10,991 bases of DNA. It comes from a bacterium. GTDB taxonomy: Bacteria > Patescibacteriota > Minisyncoccia > Phycocordibacterales > SBAW01. How positions within the stretch are numbered: the first letter of the stretch is position 1; each line of letters opens with the position of its first letter. The DNA lies in NCBI GenBank assembly GCA_030647845.1, contig JAUSIO010000034.1, positions 1-10,991 on the forward strand, given 5' to 3'. The translations under genes and the position numbers were made by a program. Below are positions 1 to 6,707 of the stretch, one piece after another. The notes beneath the pieces are model-generated. The model saw nothing but the letters and a program-made list of their open reading frames with translations. It searched no databases and was not told the DNA's origin.

Positions 1-128
1 TTGGCATAAACAAAAACGTCTGCAATGCCAGTCGTTTCAGAAACAATATCCCTTACTGATTGAGAAAGTCTCTCAATATCTTTATCAGGCACTTTTGCGT
101 CATCGTATTCGAGCTGGATTAAAGGCAT
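1..128 (-). CDS. Small tautomerase-like protein (N-terminal fragment, cut by window edge)
   Basis: This is an open frame of 42 codons that starts with ATG at 128 and runs off the window at position 1. The product begins MPLIQLEYDD and continues with an amphipathic helix (about residues 14-31) and then DVFVYA. A proline directly after the initiator Met, followed by a short beta strand, a helix and a second strand, is the layout of 4-oxalocrotonate tautomerase/MIF-superfamily proteins, where Pro1 of the mature protein is the catalytic base. The gene lies 14 nt after the ndk stop on the same strand, so it is probably the next gene of the operon. Only the first third or so can be read, and the family call rests on the N-terminal pattern alone. 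A conserved CPR protein of unknown function with the same fold is equally possible. Confidence 0.5.
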   Translation of the reverse strand, partial: MPLIQLEYDDAKVPDKDIERLSQSVRDIVSETTGIADVFVYA

Positions 129-142
129 AGATACTTTACAAT

Positions 143-727
143 CTACTCATCTACGCCAAAGCGTTTGTATTTGAAAATTGGTTTGCGGCCGAACCAGTGC
201 TCGATTTCGTGTTTTGCTTCGGCCTGGGTCTCGGAGGCATGCACGAGGTTGAAGACTGCTCGGCGCTCGGCGTTGGCATTGACTGGTGAATCGTTGGAAA
301 AATCGCCTCGTATGGTGCCCATCTCGGCGAGGTAGGGCATCGTCGGCCCCACAATTTTGCGCACCATGTCCACCGCGTGCACACCTTGCACCACTATTTT
401 TACCATAGGTGCCGACGACATAAAGTCGAGGAGCCATCCGCGCACCACTTTGCCCACGCGCGTTAGGTCGCTAGTGCCAAAGTCCTTTTTGATATCGTAG
501 CCATACTTTGCATACGTCGCCATCGTCTTCTCGCCCAAGCGGCGCACCCACTTTTCGTCTTTGGGGTAATGCTTATCCATTTCCTTGCGCGACGCATGGA
601 ACATCTCAAGTGCCACTACTTTGAGGTCGCGCTGTTCAAAACGCTTGACTATCTCCCCCACCAAGCCCTTGCGCACGCCGTCGGGTTTAATGAGCACAAA
701 CGTTTTTTCCTCCTTCGGGTGTGTCAT
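143..727 (-). CDS. ndk: Nucleoside-diphosphate kinase with a long internal insert
   Basis: NDK moves the gamma phosphate of ATP onto other (d)NDPs through a phospho-histidine and works in the cytoplasm. The 194-residue product opens with the family strand FVLIKPDGV (residues 10-18, with the Lys of KPD). It has the APMVKIVV strand near 106-113, GTIRGDF at 137-143 and the active-site segment NLVHASET with catalytic His163. Ordinary bacterial NDK is about 140-150 residues. The extra length is mainly a charged, helical insert at about residues 56-97, between the HY of the Kpn-loop region and the central strand, plus a short C-terminal extension. All catalytic motifs are intact, so it should be active. 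It lies 41 nt after map. The gap contains a weak promoter-like TAATAC (744-749) and no clear Shine-Dalgarno. It is the third nucleotide kinase of the cluster, after gmk and adk. Confidence 0.95.
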   Translation of the reverse strand: MTHPKEEKTFVLIKPDGVRKGLVGEIVKRFEQRDLKVVALEMFHASRKEMDKHYPKDEKWVRRLGEKTMATYAKYGYDIKKDFGTSDLTRVGKVVRGWLLDFMSSAPMVKIVVQGVHAVDMVRKIVGPTMPYLAEMGTIRGDFSNDSPVNANAERRAVFNLVHASETQAEAKHEIEHWFGRKPIFKYKRFGVDE

Positions 728-768
728 GTTGGCACTCTACAACAGTATTAAATTTTTTGCAACGGACG

Positions 769-1533
769 TTAAAACGGAGTTAGGATTTCGATTCCAGTTT
801 TTGTGACGAGTATTGTTTGTTCAAAATGTGCGGCTCGGGAGCGGTCGCACGTGCGGTAGGTCCAGCCATCTGCGTCAAGCACGATGTCTCCGAGGCCTTC
901 GGCAAAAATCGGCTCAATTGCCAGAACGTGGCCTTCGACTAATTCCTCACCCTGCCCAGCAGTGCCCACATTGCCTATAAACGGCTTCTCATGCACCGCT
1001 TTGCCGAGTGCGTGGCCGCCGAGCTCTTCCACCACGCCAAGTTTGTTGCGCGCAGCAACTGCGGCAACCGCCGCGCCCACGTCTCCGACGTGGGCGCCAT
1101 GGCGGATAGTGGCCAAGCCCGCGGCAAGTGCCTCGCGCGTAGCGTTAATAAGTTTTTTTCCTGCCTCATCACACTCCCCCACGCACACGGTGATTGCCGA
1201 GTCCGAAAAAAAGCCCTGATAGTTGACGCCTAAGTCGAGCGAAACGATATCACCACTTTTTAAAATTGTTTCTTCCGATGGGATACTGTGCACCACTTGG
1301 TCGTTGACCGAAACACACAGCGCCGCCGGGAATGGATGTTTAGCCCCGCTTGGTTTGTAATTGAGAAAAGCCGGGACTCCTCCGCGCTCTCTAATTATTT
1401 TCTCGGCGGCTAGGTCAAGCGCCGCAGTTGTCGTGCCCGCACGCACAAGCCCTGCAAGTGCAGTAAGCACATCGGATAGTATCTTTCCTGACATCCGCAA
1501 ATGTTCTATTTCTTCCTGTGTTGTTGCAATCAT
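769..1533 (-). CDS. map: Methionine aminopeptidase, type I
   Basis: This enzyme removes the initiator Met from new proteins as they leave the ribosome; it is a dinuclear metallopeptidase of the pita-bread fold. I start it at ATG 1533 (254 residues, beginning MIATTQEEIEHLR, which matches the usual N-terminus), 13 nt after the adk stop. A TTG eight codons upstream (1557) would overlap adk and adds nothing conserved. Counting from ATG 1533, the five metal ligands are visible: Asp100 in SLDLG, Asp111 in FSDSA, His174 in GGHALG, Glu207 in AIEPIF and Glu238 in FEQTILV. The substrate-site His82 is in VVHSIPS. There is no N-terminal zinc-finger extension, which fits the short bacterial type. No Shine-Dalgarno is visible. 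The position after adk is standard for bacterial spc operons; here ndk replaces the usual infA-rpmJ that follows. Confidence 0.95.
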   Translation of the reverse strand: MIATTQEEIEHLRMSGKILSDVLTALAGLVRAGTTTAALDLAAEKIIRERGGVPAFLNYKPSGAKHPFPAALCVSVNDQVVHSIPSEETILKSGDIVSLDLGVNYQGFFSDSAITVCVGECDEAGKKLINATREALAAGLATIRHGAHVGDVGAAVAAVAARNKLGVVEELGGHALGKAVHEKPFIGNVGTAGQGEELVEGHVLAIEPIFAEGLGDIVLDADGWTYRTCDRSRAAHFEQTILVTKTGIEILTPF

Positions 1534-1546
1534 CAGTGTACTGGTG

Positions 1547-2152
1547 CTAACGTACAAGCCCGAGCTTGGCGAGTATTTCTTTGTGGTTGTCCTCTATGGT
1601 CTGCTCTCCGTTGGCTTCGAGGACCCGATACGCTGGGTTGTTGCGAAACCATTTCATATTCGGCATCGTCTCTTCGCGCGACCACTGGAGGCGTTTGCGA
1701 ATTCCCTCTTCAGTGTCGTCACTGCGGCCGCGCAACGAGAGACGTCTGACTGCCTCTTCGTCGGAGATATTTATACACACCACGGTCGGCAACTCGCGCA
1801 CAAAAAACTGGAACGCGGAGTCGAGCGCTGGCAGTTGGTCGGCAGTGCGGGGGAAGCCGTCTATAAGCAAATGCTCGTCCCCGCGAATGTTCTCGATGAG
1901 ATAGTGCACAAACACCGAGCAACTAACTGCATAGGGTATCAGCTCTCCACTGGCCAAGATACTGCCTGTCTTGTCGCCAGTGTAGCCCTTGCGCGTGGCG
2001 AGCTCGCGGAGATTTTTGCCCATTTCAAAATGGACAATCGCCCGACCCGGGTCTTGCTTTGCCAAATACTCTTTTAATAAAGTAATCTGCGTGCCCTTAC
2101 CGCATCCCTGCGGCCCGAGGAAAATAATGGTGAGTGGTTGCACGATAGACAT
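1547..2152 (-). CDS. adk: Adenylate kinase (short-lid form)
   Basis: Adenylate kinase catalyses AMP + ATP to 2 ADP and keeps the adenylate pool balanced. The 201-residue product has the P-loop GPQGCGKGTQ (residues 13-22), the AMP-binding region with a GxxLR-like segment around 45-49, and the signature DGFPRT at 98-103. The LID is short (about residues 137-153, with arginines at R141, R143 and R152) and lacks the four-Cys zinc-binding lid seen in many Gram-positive enzymes. It starts at ATG 2152, only 6 nt after the gmk stop, and ends 13 nt before the chosen map start, so the genes are probably translated from one message. Adk next to secY and map is the standard bacterial arrangement; here gmk has been placed between secY and adk. 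Confidence 0.95.
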   Translation of the reverse strand: MSIVQPLTIIFLGPQGCGKGTQITLLKEYLAKQDPGRAIVHFEMGKNLRELATRKGYTGDKTGSILASGELIPYAVSCSVFVHYLIENIRGDEHLLIDGFPRTADQLPALDSAFQFFVRELPTVVCINISDEEAVRRLSLRGRSDDTEEGIRKRLQWSREETMPNMKWFRNNPAYRVLEANGEQTIEDNHKEILAKLGLVR

Positions 2153-2158
2153 TGTACA

Positions 2159-2728
2159 CTACTCGGCGAGTTTTTGTATTGCCGCGACGAAATCTTTTTT
2201 TGCCTGTTCGAGGCCGCCGTCTAGGTTGTCGACCACCCTGTCCGCTTCTACCATAAATGTTGTCTCGTCTTCGTAGCGCTTGCGCCGCGCAAGGAGCTCA
2301 ACTTCGGTTATAGGCGCCCGGGCTCGCACGCGCTTTTCTAATTGTTCCCATGAACCGGCGTCGATAAACAAAACCTTGAGTTTTTCTTTTGGTAAAAGTT
2401 TTTGGATTTGTCGAGCACCTTGCACCTCGACCTCACGCACAACCGTCTTTCCTAACTCAATCGCAGGGAGTATTTCTGATTTTAGTGTTCCGTAGTAGTT
2501 GCCTCCATAGACCGCCCATTCCAAAAAATCTCCCCGATTTTCGCGCTGCTCAAATTCTTCTTTATTTATAAAATAATACTTCTCTCCTGCAATTTCCCCT
2601 GGGCGCATTGTGCGCGTAGTGCACGAGATAGGAAAAACGAGTTCCAGCATCTGCTTGTGCAAATACGCAAGCAACACGCTCTTCCCGCTACCAGTCGGCC
2701 CGATGACGAGAATAAGTTTACCGTGCAT
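2159..2728 (-). CDS. gmk: Guanylate kinase
   Basis: Guanylate kinase phosphorylates GMP to GDP with ATP, an essential step to GTP. The 189-residue product has the P-loop GPTGSGKS at residues 10-17. The GMP-binding segment SCTTRTMRPGE at 35-45 contains the family arginines R39 and R42 and Glu45, followed by GEKYYFI. EVEVQGARQI near 99-108 corresponds to the EIDxQGA motif of the family, and LFIDAG and RRKRYEDE follow in the expected order. It begins 3 nt after the secY stop, so it is surely co-transcribed. The location is uncommon: in most bacteria gmk is elsewhere (for example beside rpoZ). Here it joins adk and ndk in one nucleotide-kinase block downstream of the translocon gene. No SD-like sequence is visible before the ATG. 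Confidence 0.93.
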   Translation of the reverse strand: MHGKLILVIGPTGSGKSVLLAYLHKQMLELVFPISCTTRTMRPGEIAGEKYYFINKEEFEQRENRGDFLEWAVYGGNYYGTLKSEILPAIELGKTVVREVEVQGARQIQKLLPKEKLKVLFIDAGSWEQLEKRVRARAPITEVELLARRKRYEDETTFMVEADRVVDNLDGGLEQAKKDFVAAIQKLAE

Positions 2729-2731
2729 ATA

Positions 2732-4003
2732 TTAATACTCCCGGATTGAGATTTGTGCGTCGATGCGGCGCGCGAGGTCGAGTATGACCGAAACAACGAT
2801 AAGGAGTGCCGTGCCTCCTAATGTGAGTGTCGTGATGCCCGTTATTGACTGCGCAATAATCGGCAGAACAGCGACAAAGCCGAGAAAGAGCGCGCCGACA
2901 AACGTTATGCGTGTGATGACTTTGCCGAGATACTCGGTGGTTGAGTTACCGGGCCGGACACCTGGGATGAATGCGCCGTTTTTTTGCAAATTCTCGGCGA
3001 TCTGATGCGGGTCAAATGTTACCGCCGTGTAGAAGTACGTAAACAAAAACACGAGTACAAAATAAACCGTGCCGTATACACCAAGATTTTGCAGACCGTG
3101 CAACACAAAGGTGGAGGCGTGCGCCAACCACGCGCTGGACGAGGTCGAGAAGAACGTCGCAACCATCTGTGGAATAAGCAAAAGCGACAGTGCAAAGATA
3201 ATCGGGATAACCCCCGCCTGGTTGAGCCGCAGGGGTAAGTAGGTCGACTGTCCGCCAAAAATCTTCATCCCGCGGACGCGTTTGGCGTAGGTTACTGGCA
3301 CGGGGCGCTCAGCCTCGGTAACGACAACTACTGCGGCAACAATCGCAATGGTTGCTACTAAAAAGCCGAGGTACAGCGGGATTTGGGCCGAACTAAACGA
3401 AAAGATTGCCTGCGAGGCAGTTTGCGGCAAGCTCGCAACGATGCCAGCAAAAATAATCACCGAAACCCCATTGCCGAGGCCGAACTCCGAGATAAGTTCA
3501 CCAAGCCACATGAGCAAAAGTGAGCCCGCAATAATCACGAGTAGGCTGGTAGCAAATTGGAAGGCAGAGAGGTTCGGCAACACACCCTCGCGCTGTAAAA
3601 TAAGCAAAAAGCTGATACCCTGCAAAAATGCCACTGGCAAGGTGAGCAAACGCGTGTACTGGCTAAAGCGCTTGCGACCGAGCTCACCTTCTTCCTGGTA
3701 GAGCTGTTTGAGACGTGGAATCATCATGGTCAATAGCTGTAAAATAATGGACGCCGTGATGTAGGGGCCGACGCCGAGAAGCACTATCGAGAGGTTAGCG
3801 AGCCCACCGCCGGAGAAAAGGTTGAGTAGACCAAAGAATTGATTATTGTTAAAAAAAAGTTGTAACTGTGCGGCATTGATGCCGGGGATAGGGACTGCCG
3901 CCAACACCCGAAACACCACCAACACACCGAGCACAAACAGCAGGCGGTTGCGTAGCATCCGGTCGGCGAAGAGAAGTGTAATTTTTTCGATAAATGAGTT
4001 CAT
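2732..4003 (-). CDS. secY: Preprotein translocase subunit SecY
   Basis: SecY is the channel-forming subunit of the Sec translocon in the inner membrane. The product from ATG 4003 has 423 residues with ten hydrophobic helices expected. Recognisable segments are the first helix after LLFVLGVLVV, the plug/TM2 region with GVGPYITASIILQLL, the signature EFGLGNGVSVIIFAGI in TM5, and the cytoplasmic ribosome-binding loop with DPHQIAENLQKNG and IPGVRPG before TM9. I chose ATG 4003 rather than an in-frame codon 20 positions upstream because it overlaps the L15 stop as TAATG, a typical translational-coupling joint. The upstream stretch is basic and lies inside rplO. It ends 3 nt before gmk. The length is normal for the family. 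The rpmJ gene that follows secY in many bacteria is not present here. Confidence 0.97.
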   Translation of the reverse strand: MNSFIEKITLLFADRMLRNRLLFVLGVLVVFRVLAAVPIPGINAAQLQLFFNNNQFFGLLNLFSGGGLANLSIVLLGVGPYITASIILQLLTMMIPRLKQLYQEEGELGRKRFSQYTRLLTLPVAFLQGISFLLILQREGVLPNLSAFQFATSLLVIIAGSLLLMWLGELISEFGLGNGVSVIIFAGIVASLPQTASQAIFSFSSAQIPLYLGFLVATIAIVAAVVVVTEAERPVPVTYAKRVRGMKIFGGQSTYLPLRLNQAGVIPIIFALSLLLIPQMVATFFSTSSSAWLAHASTFVLHGLQNLGVYGTVYFVLVFLFTYFYTAVTFDPHQIAENLQKNGAFIPGVRPGNSTTEYLGKVITRITFVGALFLGFVAVLPIIAQSITGITTLTLGGTALLIVVSVILDLARRIDAQISIREY

Positions 4004-4440
4004 TATAATACGGTACCGCCGACTTTTTCTATTTTTGTTTTTGCACTCTCCGACACTTCGCAACCTACGAGCGTAACTTTTTTCGTCAACTCACCTGTAC
4101 CGAGGATTTTAACTAGTGGCAACGTCGAAGCATTTTTGCGAATGCGGATAAGCCCACGCTCGATGAGCAACTTTGAAGTAACGGTCTCCCCTGCGGAAAA
4201 TGCAGTCTCGAGTGCCGCAACATTTACAACCAGATGTTTTGCTTGGATGCTCTTAAACTGATACCCGCGCTGCTTGGGGAGCTTTTTGAGCTTCTCGCGG
4301 ACGTCGGGGCGGATTCGGTGGCCAGCGCGCGCTTTTTGCCCCTTGGTACCACGGCCAGAGGTTTTACCGCGGCTGCCACCGCGCCCAACGCGCTTTGGCG
4401 CTTTTTGAGCAGTTTTTCGTTTGAGTTCGTTGAGTTGCAT
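4003..4440 (-). CDS. rplO: 50S ribosomal protein L15
   Basis: L15 is a late-assembly protein of the large subunit. The 145-residue product has the basic, Gly/Arg-rich N-terminal arm typical of L15 (residues 17-43, with RVGRGGSRGKTSGRGTKGQ and RAGHRIRP). It also has the globular part with GYQF, VNVAAL and the C-terminal LVKILGTGELTKKVTLV near 108-124. It starts at ATG 4440, preceded by AGGA at a spacing of 8 nt, one of the few SD-like sites in the window. It overlaps secY by one base (TAATG). It follows rpsE after a 41-nt gap that holds a palindromic repeat but no rpmD (L30), the gene found at this position in most other bacteria. Confidence 0.97.
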   Translation of the reverse strand: MQLNELKRKTAQKAPKRVGRGGSRGKTSGRGTKGQKARAGHRIRPDVREKLKKLPKQRGYQFKSIQAKHLVVNVAALETAFSAGETVTSKLLIERGLIRIRKNASTLPLVKILGTGELTKKVTLVGCEVSESAKTKIEKVGGTVL

Positions 4441-4461
4441 AAATTTTTTCCTAAAAATTTA

Positions 4462-4481
4462 CCCTGAGCGTAGTGGAAGGG
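4462..4481. repeat. Imperfect palindromic repeat after the rpsE stop, copy 1
   Basis: The plus strand reads CCCTGAGCGTAGTGGAAGGG, with imperfect dyad symmetry (CCCT..AGGG outer arms). It starts at the base next to the rpsE stop codon and is flanked on both sides by TAA on the minus strand. A related copy lies upstream of rpsN at 6743-6761. It looks like a dispersed REP-type repeat of the genome and not a terminator, since no T-run follows on the minus strand. Confidence 0.6.
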
Positions 4482-5117
4482 TTAGTCTTTGAGCTGTTCG
4501 AGCGCTTTGATAGCCGCGCGCGCGTTGTTGAGACCATTCTTGCTACCGGAGAGAATTTTTGCGACCGTATTGGTGATACCCGCGAGCTCGAGCACTGGGC
4601 GCACCGAAGAGCCAGCGACCAAGCCGCGGCCGTGAGCCGGCATCAAACTTACACGCGCGGCGCAGTACTTTGCCGCCACATCGTGCGCGATTGAGCTGTC
4701 TTTTGTTAATACAACGGTTATCATGTGCTTTTTTGCATCACGCACCGCTTTGTCGATTGCAAGCGTGGTGTCGCCGGCTTTGCCTAAGCCCACACCCACT
4801 TTGCCTTTTTTGTTGCCGATGATAAGCGCCACACTAAAGGAGAAGCGGCGACCGCCGGCGACAACACGCGACACGCGGCGGATATTTATCATCTTTTGGT
4901 CATACTCGCTTTTGGCGCGTGGCGCCCGGGCTCCTGGGCGGCGGCCGCCCCGCTCCCCGGGGCGGCCACGACCCTGCCTGCGGGCAGGCAGGGCTCCAGC
5001 TCCGCGCGGTCTACGCCCGCGCGGAGGCTCCACCACAGCCCCAGGGGTAGCAACGACTTCCTCCGCGATTTCCGGAGTCTCATCAACTATTTCTTTTTCC
5101 TCAATAATTTCAGCCAT
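4482..5117 (-). CDS. rpsE: 30S ribosomal protein S5 with acidic-then-basic N-terminal extension
   Basis: S5 sits at the mRNA entry side of the small subunit and affects decoding accuracy. The product has 211 residues. The conserved core starts near residue 75 with INIRRVSRVVAGGRRFSF, followed by GNKKGKVGVGLGKA (100-113), the AHDV and AHGRG loops and GSSVRPVLELAGI, and ends LEQLKD. Ahead of it is a roughly 70-residue extension. Residues 1-31 are acidic (many Glu), and residues 33-69 are a low-complexity Arg/Gly/Pro/Ala tract. Inside this tract a perfect 10-base-arm palindrome (4972-4993) encodes residues 42-49. The only ATG upstream of the core that gives good spacing (27 nt after rplR) is 5117, so the extension appears to be translated. 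It is probably disordered and could bind RNA, which is inference. Confidence 0.96.
   Translation of the reverse strand: MAEIIEEKEIVDETPEIAEEVVATPGAVVEPPRGRRPRGAGALPARRQGRGRPGERGGRRPGARAPRAKSEYDQKMINIRRVSRVVAGGRRFSFSVALIIGNKKGKVGVGLGKAGDTTLAIDKAVRDAKKHMITVVLTKDSSIAHDVAAKYCAARVSLMPAHGRGLVAGSSVRPVLELAGITNTVAKILSGSKNGLNNARAAIKALEQLKD
4972..4993. repeat. Palindromic repeat embedded in the rpsE coding sequence
   Basis: Perfect 10-base arms CCCTGCCTGC and GCAGGCAGGG are separated by GG. The repeat lies in frame in the S5 N-terminal extension and encodes A42-L-P-A-R-R-Q-G49. The same kind of GC-rich palindrome is widespread in CPR genomes in my recollection, so this copy may be an inserted mobile repeat and not native S5 sequence. 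Confidence 0.7.
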
Positions 5118-5144
5118 ATTTTACTTGTAGTGAGTCATATCGAA

Positions 5145-5447
5145 CTAAAACTCGAGTCCGCCTTTACGTACCGCCTCGGCAAGCACGGCAATGCGCCCAG
5201 TATAGCGGAAACCGCCCCGGTCGAACACTATCGCCGTTATGCCTGCCGCCTGTGCCTTTTTGGCGATCTCGATGCCGAGCTTTGCAGAATCATCCATTTT
5301 GCCAGACACGAGCGTCTTGCCAGCAGTATCGTCGATTATCTGTGCTTCCATATAGCGGTTCGACTTGTACACACAAAGCCGCGGGCGCACAGCCGTGCCT
5401 TTTATTTTTGCCCGTATGCGATTGTGTCTGCGTTCTCGGTTAATCAT
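5145..5447 (-). CDS. rplR: 50S ribosomal protein L18
   Basis: L18 binds 5S rRNA in the central protuberance together with L5. The product has 100 residues against about 115-120 in most bacteria. The shortening is mostly at the N-terminal tail. The family landmarks are present: the basic N-terminus with NRIRAKIKGTAVRPRLCVYKSN (read as two parts, residues 9-17 and 18-30), the QIIDD strand, the middle helix with AKKAQAAGI, and the 5S-binding FDRGGFRYTGRI followed by AVRKGGLEF. It starts at ATG 5447, 31 nt after the rplF stop, and is followed by rpsE after 27 nt. It belongs to the S14-SecY transcription unit. No clear SD is present, only an A-rich leader ending AAAAAG just before the ATG. Confidence 0.96.
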   Translation of the reverse strand: MINRERRHNRIRAKIKGTAVRPRLCVYKSNRYMEAQIIDDTAGKTLVSGKMDDSAKLGIEIAKKAQAAGITAIVFDRGGFRYTGRIAVLAEAVRKGGLEF

Positions 5448-5478
5448 CTTTTTATATTATTTCTCGTAAACTCGAAGT

Positions 5479-6012
5479 TTATGCGGCTTTTTTGCCTTGT
5501 TTGCGGCGAATAACCTCACTGTCATAGCGGATACCCTTGCCTTTGTATGGCTCCGGCACCTTGCGCGCGCGGACGTTTGCCGCAAACTGGCCGACGAGTT
5601 CTTTGTCGAACCCGTCTATCGTAAGCGTGTTGCGCTCTGCGCGGACGGCAAGACCAGCAGGAATTGGCATTACAACCGGGTGCGAAAAGCCAAGCGACAA
5701 ATTGAGCTTGTCTCCTACAACCTCCCACTTAAAACCGACACCTTCGACAATCAGTTTTTTGCTATAGCCCGTGGTAACACCATGCAGCATATTGCGTACA
5801 TGCGAGGCGTAAGTGCCGAGCAGCGCGCGCGCCTCGATAGTCGACGCCTTGGTTGCAACTTGCACACCACCCTCGCCCACGTCTATAGAAATAAGCCGGT
5901 GGCTCGACTTCTGGAGTGTGCCTTTGGGACCTTTTACACTGATAGTGCCGTCCAAAACTTTTAGTTCGGCAAGAGCTGGTATTGTAATGGGGCGTTTAGC
6001 TAATCTACTCAT
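5479..6012 (-). CDS. rplF: 50S ribosomal protein L6
   Basis: L6 lies near the factor-binding site of the large subunit. The 177-residue product has the expected two tandem related domains. Domain 1 begins MSRLAKRPITIPA and contains VKGPKGTL. Domain 2 carries the conserved LNLSLGFSHPV and the C-terminal signature with VPEPYKGKGIRYDSEVIRRK (residues about 153-172), which contacts the 23S sarcin-ricin region. The length is normal. The start at ATG 6012 follows an unusual 68-nt gap after rpsH. The gap contains two tandem hairpins and then an A-rich, SD-free leader (with ACAAAAATAT and ACAAAAACAAC blocks). Confidence 0.97.
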   Translation of the reverse strand: MSRLAKRPITIPALAELKVLDGTISVKGPKGTLQKSSHRLISIDVGEGGVQVATKASTIEARALLGTYASHVRNMLHGVTTGYSKKLIVEGVGFKWEVVGDKLNLSLGFSHPVVMPIPAGLAVRAERNTLTIDGFDKELVGQFAANVRARKVPEPYKGKGIRYDSEVIRRKQGKKAA

Positions 6013-6041
6013 GTTGTTTTTGTTTTATATTTTTGTTGAAT

Positions 6042-6080
6042 TCCCGACGCTTTGGTCGGGACCCCGACTATACGTCGGGG
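6042..6080. repeat. Two tandem hairpins between rpsH and rplF
   Basis: Hairpin A has arms TCCCGAC (6042-6048) and GTCGGGA (6055-6061). Hairpin B has arms CCCCGAC (6062-6068) and GTCGGGG (6074-6080), and directly abuts the rpsH stop codon. Both share the core CCCGAC/GTCGGG and sit back to back without a spacer. No T-run follows on the minus strand, so they are not canonical terminators. A dispersed paired palindrome or an mRNA-stabilising structure fits better. Confidence 0.75.
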
Positions 6081-6467
6081 CTACCAAATTTCGAACAGAG
6101 CTTCGCCACCAACGTTTTTTTGGCGCGCATCTTTCCCCGTCAGTATGCCTGCGGGTGTCGAGAGCAACAGGAGCCCGCGACCACGTTTAACGGGTCGCAG
6201 GGCGTTGGCTCCTAGGTACACGCGGCGCGATGGTTTGCTCAAACGTTTGACCCCTTGTATCGCTGGCGCGCCGTTTTTGTACACGAGGTTGACCGACAGG
6301 TGCTTGCCGTCTTTTGGCTTTGTGACGTCAGCGATGTACCCTTCGTGTTCCAAAATTTTTGCGATGGCAAACTTCATCTGCGAGAAAGGCAGAGACACGT
6401 TCTCGAGCTTTACACGCGAGGCGTTTTGCAATCTAATTATAAAATCTGATATTGGGTCTGTAACCAT
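6081..6467 (-). CDS. rpsH: 30S ribosomal protein S8
   Basis: S8 is a primary 16S rRNA-binding protein and, in E. coli, the autogenous repressor of the spc operon. The 128-residue product starts MVTDPISDFIIRLQNA, has the standard N-domain with KILEHEGYI, and has the C-domain with the RRVYLG and GRGLLLLSTPAGILTGKDAR segment and the terminal GGEALFEIW. The length is normal. It starts at ATG 6467, about 50 nt after the rpsN stop, and its stop codon touches hairpin B of the tandem repeat. Whether S8 represses this operon by binding near the L5 start, as in E. coli, cannot be told from the sequence. The separation of L5 from S14 by insertions would split such feedback. Confidence 0.97.
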   Translation of the reverse strand: MVTDPISDFIIRLQNASRVKLENVSLPFSQMKFAIAKILEHEGYIADVTKPKDGKHLSVNLVYKNGAPAIQGVKRLSKPSRRVYLGANALRPVKRGRGLLLLSTPAGILTGKDARQKNVGGEALFEIW

Positions 6468-6516
6468 AGTGTGTTAGTGAGTTTGCCTGTGGTGAGTTTT
6501 TATCGAATCCATCGAA

Positions 6517-6702
6517 CTACCATGACGATTTTCGGACACCGGGGACTAGCCCTTCGTTTGCCGCTTCGCGGAAGCAGGCGCGGCACATGCCAAAATCGCG
6601 CATAAACGCGCGCGCGCGCCCACAGCGGAAGCAACGGCGCACAACCCTCGAGGCAAACTTCGGAGGTTTGTTTGAGCGCGCAATAGTGGACTTTTTAGCC
6701 AT
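6517..6702 (-). CDS. rpsN: 30S ribosomal protein S14, zinc-binding (type Z)
   Basis: S14 is in the head of the small subunit. The product has 61 residues, the size of the short zinc-binding form, with Cys24-x2-Cys27 and Cys40-x2-Cys43 forming the zinc site and the C-terminal GLVPGVRKSSW. It is the first gene of the downstream half of the spc operon. In most bacteria rplE directly precedes rpsN, but here more than 1.3 kb of inserted material separates them. A strong terminator lies about 100 nt upstream (6805-6827), so S14 probably depends on its own promoter or on regulated readthrough. A TATAAC box (6708-6713) lies only 5 nt before the ATG. No good -35 box is visible, and the leader has only weak purine-rich patches (GAGGAAAAGG). 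Confidence 0.96.
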   Translation of the reverse strand: MAKKSTIARSNKPPKFASRVVRRCFRCGRARAFMRDFGMCRACFREAANEGLVPGVRKSSW

Positions 6703-6707
6703 GTATA

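Noticed and set aside
1361..2077. Long plus-strand ORF (238 codons) opposite map and adk
   Set aside because: It is a shadow of the adk and map coding sequences, whose motifs are complete on the minus strand.
4896..5513. Plus-strand ORF of 205 codons opposite S5, L18 and L6
   Set aside because: It is antisense to three well-supported ribosomal genes and is low-complexity where it faces the S5 extension.
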